From Candidatus Izemoplasma sp. (GTDB taxonomy: Bacteria; Bacillota_I; Bacilli_A; Izemoplasmatales; Izemoplasmataceae), in contig JAOZSP010000056.1 of assembly GCA_029939615.1 (NCBI GenBank), positions 1 through 7,818 on the forward strand: a stretch of 7,818 bases of DNA. The letters are read 5' to 3'. Every line of letters starts with the position of its first letter. Within the stretch, counting starts at the first letter, position 1. The position numbers and the translations under genes were made by a program. The notes beneath the pieces are model-generated. The model ran no database searches, had not been told where the DNA came from, and saw nothing but the letters and a program-made list of their open reading frames with translations. Shown piece by piece: positions 6,244 to 7,818 of the stretch.

Positions 6244-6250
6244 TTGAATA

Positions 6251-6997
6251 TTATGATTTTCTATTCGAGATAATTGCTAGTAAACGTAGTAATTCAATGT
6301 AAAGCCAGATGATAGTTACGACTAATCCTAAAGCTAAACTCCATTCGGTTTGTTTGGGAGCTCCTGCTTGTACGTAACGTGTTATATTATCAAAATCTAT
6401 TAGTAAATAAAGACTTGATATAACGACACTAATTATTACGATTCCAACGTATAAACTATAGAACGATTCAAATGAAACTCCTGTAAACATTAGAATTAAT
6501 AAGATTAGTGATGAAAATACAATTCCCATTAGCATACTAAACATTAGTTTTCTGAAGAAAGCACCTACTCTTATTACTCCAGTAGCGTATAAGAATAACA
6601 TTCCTCCTAAGACACCAAATGTTCCTATTAGTGCCATTTGAATAATTTCTCCTCCGTAAACAGAAGCAAATAAAGCACTGATAAATCCAATAAAGATTCC
6701 TTCTGCTAAGCCGTATATTGTTGTTGTAAATATTGCTATTTGTGGCATACGATGAGTTACAATAATAGCTATAATCGCTATTATTGGAGCTATTATTATT
6801 GTAATAATTATATTTCCTGTAATGCCTGTATTAACAAAATCTAATGTATAAGCAAAGTACATTGCTATAACTGCTACTAGTCCTAATAAATATGTTGATT
6901 TAGTTACAACTCCACCATATGTAGCACTATTAGTATCTTCGTAAGTATTTTCGTAATTACCGTATTTATATACGGGATTTTGTCCTCTAAATCTCAT
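6251..6997 (-). CDS. Bax inhibitor-1/YccA-like seven-helix membrane protein
   Basis: With the start chosen here the protein has 248 residues: a short polar N terminus carrying the NPVY motif (about residues 7-10) and seven hydrophobic stretches at roughly 34-50, 60-80, 85-108, 118-140, 150-172, 178-201 and 217-243. The motifs YGLAEGIFIGFIS, GTFGVLGGMLFLYATGVIRV, LLIDFDNITRYVQAGAP, and the ending EWSLALGLVVTIIWLYIELLR match the bacterial Bax-inhibitor-1-like family of Pfam PF12811. IDFD (Asp201, Asp203) is in the region where related BsYetJ uses acidic residues for a pH-sensitive calcium leak; whether that holds here is unknown. The reading frame extends upstream to GTG 7006-7004, but that GTG overlaps the AAAAAGGAG ribosome binding site, so the ATG at 6997-6995, 8 nt downstream of GGAG, is preferred. 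It begins 15 nt after the polC stop and is probably cotranscribed with it. Confidence 0.92.
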   Translation of the reverse strand: MRFRGQNPVYKYGNYENTYEDTNSATYGGVVTKSTYLLGLVAVIAMYFAYTLDFVNTGITGNIIITIIIAPIIAIIAIIVTHRMPQIAIFTTTIYGLAEGIFIGFISALFASVYGGEIIQMALIGTFGVLGGMLFLYATGVIRVGAFFRKLMFSMLMGIVFSSLILLILMFTGVSFESFYSLYVGIVIISVVISSLYLLIDFDNITRYVQAGAPKQTEWSLALGLVVTIIWLYIELLRLLAIISNRKS

Positions 6998-7012
6998 GTT
7001 AATCACTCCTTT

Positions 7013-7818
7013 TTATTCAAGATTAAATAAATTCATTTGTGAGTTGTCTGGGATATCTTCAAAGACATCTAACATCTCTAATCTATTAAATAATGTTTTT
7101 GATAAACTTGTTCTTTCTTTTATATCGTCTTTTGACTTAAACGGCATTTCTTGTCTTGCATCTACAATTGATTTAGCTACTTTTAATCCTAGTTGATCAA
7201 CTGTAATAAATGGTAAGATAAGACTTTTTTTATCTTCGTCTATTATAAAATCACGAGCTTCTGATTTTTCAATATCAATATTTTTAAACTTAAATCCTCT
7301 TTTTATCATTTCTAATGAAACTTCTAATACCGTGTATTGTCTTTTTTCTGTATCAGTTGCACGGTTACCTTTTTCATCGATAATATTCATTTTTTTAGTA
7401 ATTTCATATTCGCCACCTTTAAGGGCATAAACATCAAAATCACTTGCTCTTTTACTGAAGTAAGCACTATAGAATAAGATTGGATGATAAAACTTAAACC
7501 AAGCTATTCTTAAGGCCATCATTACATATGCTGTTGCATGAGCTTTTGGGAACATGTATTTGATTTTACCACAAGACCAAATATACCAGTCAGGAACATT
7601 ATGGTTTTTCATAATTAGTTTGTAACCTTCCCATTTATCAGGATTGCTTGGTGCTTTTCCTTTTCTAATAAATTCTGATATTTCAAAAGCAATATCTTCT
7701 TTCATGTTTCTAGCAATTAAGTAAACCATGATATCATCACGACAACCAATTACTTCTTTAAATGGTATTTTACCAAATCTACTATTTTTACCTCTTACTA
7801 ATACTTTTGCGTTATTTA
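7013..7818 (-). CDS. polC: DNA polymerase III alpha subunit, Gram-positive PolC type, C-terminal part (5' end outside window)
   Basis: PolC is the replicative DNA polymerase with built-in 3'-5' exonuclease found in low-GC Gram-positive bacteria; only its last 267 residues are here. The frame is open to the right edge, so the internal methionine at 7729 is not a start: upstream of it the frame reads EVIGCRDDIMVYLIAR, a PolC signature. Then follow the helical stretch with PDWYIWSCGKIKYMFPKAHATAYVMMALRIAWFKFYHP, characteristic of the C-terminal palm/fingers part of PolC, and a helix-hairpin-helix-like end (DQLGLKVAKSIVDA, LSKTLFNRLEMLDVF). Close to the C terminus QMNLF resembles the QxxLF-type sliding-clamp binding motif, followed by three more residues (NLE). 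The TAA stop at 7015-7013 overlaps the ribosome binding region of the downstream membrane-protein gene. The full protein is usually about 1,400 residues. Confidence 0.97.
   Translation of the reverse strand, partial: NNAKVLVRGKNSRFGKIPFKEVIGCRDDIMVYLIARNMKEDIAFEISEFIRKGKAPSNPDKWEGYKLIMKNHNVPDWYIWSCGKIKYMFPKAHATAYVMMALRIAWFKFYHPILFYSAYFSKRASDFDVYALKGGEYEITKKMNIIDEKGNRATDTEKRQYTVLEVSLEMIKRGFKFKNIDIEKSEARDFIIDEDKKSLILPFITVDQLGLKVAKSIVDARQEMPFKSKDDIKERTSLSKTLFNRLEMLDVFEDIPDNSQMNLFNLE

Noticed and set aside
6224..6245. The 6224-6243 hairpin as a plus-strand terminator, since its T run is better on that strand
   Set aside because: No plus-strand gene leads into it. Its position 8 nt after the minus-strand membrane gene fits that gene, though a role in blocking antisense transcription cannot be excluded.
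7013..7729. PolC fragment taken as a complete 238-residue gene starting at ATG 7729
   Set aside because: The frame stays open to the right edge and the extra residues (EVIGCRDD) match PolC, so this is an internal methionine of a gene cut by the window.
1..7818. CRISPR array, insertion sequence, tRNA or rRNA gene
   Set aside because: I saw no evenly spaced direct repeats, transposase-like frame, terminal inverted repeats, cloverleaf or rRNA-like stretch. The window is almost filled by the listed genes and the T-box leader.

Overview
The window looks like a low-GC Firmicutes or Mollicutes-type chromosome. The DNA is strongly AT-rich, a Gram-positive-type PolC is present, and pheS is preceded by a T-box leader with AAGGAG-type ribosome binding sites. 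Every tryptophan codon I checked is TGG and no reading frame needs TGA read as tryptophan. The standard bacterial code therefore fits, which points to an Acholeplasma/Izemoplasma/Haloplasma- or Erysipelotrichia-like organism rather than a Mycoplasma with code 4. This placement is inference from composition and gene style only.

Left part (1-1803): a divergent pair. A truncated ECF-transporter substrate-binding (S) component runs off the left edge on the minus strand. A MocR-type regulator (GntR winged helix fused to an aminotransferase-like domain) runs on the plus strand. They share a 100-bp intergenic region whose two -10 boxes overlap in one palindrome. The pairing suggests PLP-responsive control of a vitamin (probably B6) uptake protein.

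Middle (1802-6215): the phenylalanyl-tRNA synthetase operon on the minus strand, in the order promoter, T-box leader with a TTC (Phe) specifier, pheS, a small alpha/beta hydrolase, pheT. The three genes are packed extremely tightly: a TAATG overlap joins pheS to the hydrolase, and a 1-nt gap separates the hydrolase from pheT, whose ribosome binding site lies inside the hydrolase's last codons. A bidirectional terminator separates pheT from the convergent regulator gene.

Right part (6224-7818): the 3' end of polC (replicative DNA polymerase III alpha subunit), followed 15 nt later by a seven-helix Bax-inhibitor-1-like membrane protein, then a terminator just upstream of the pheS promoter.

Most of the content is housekeeping. 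I see no mobile element, CRISPR array, tRNA or rRNA. The most unusual points are the hydrolase embedded between pheS and pheT under T-box control, and the compact shared promoter of the regulator/transporter pair.
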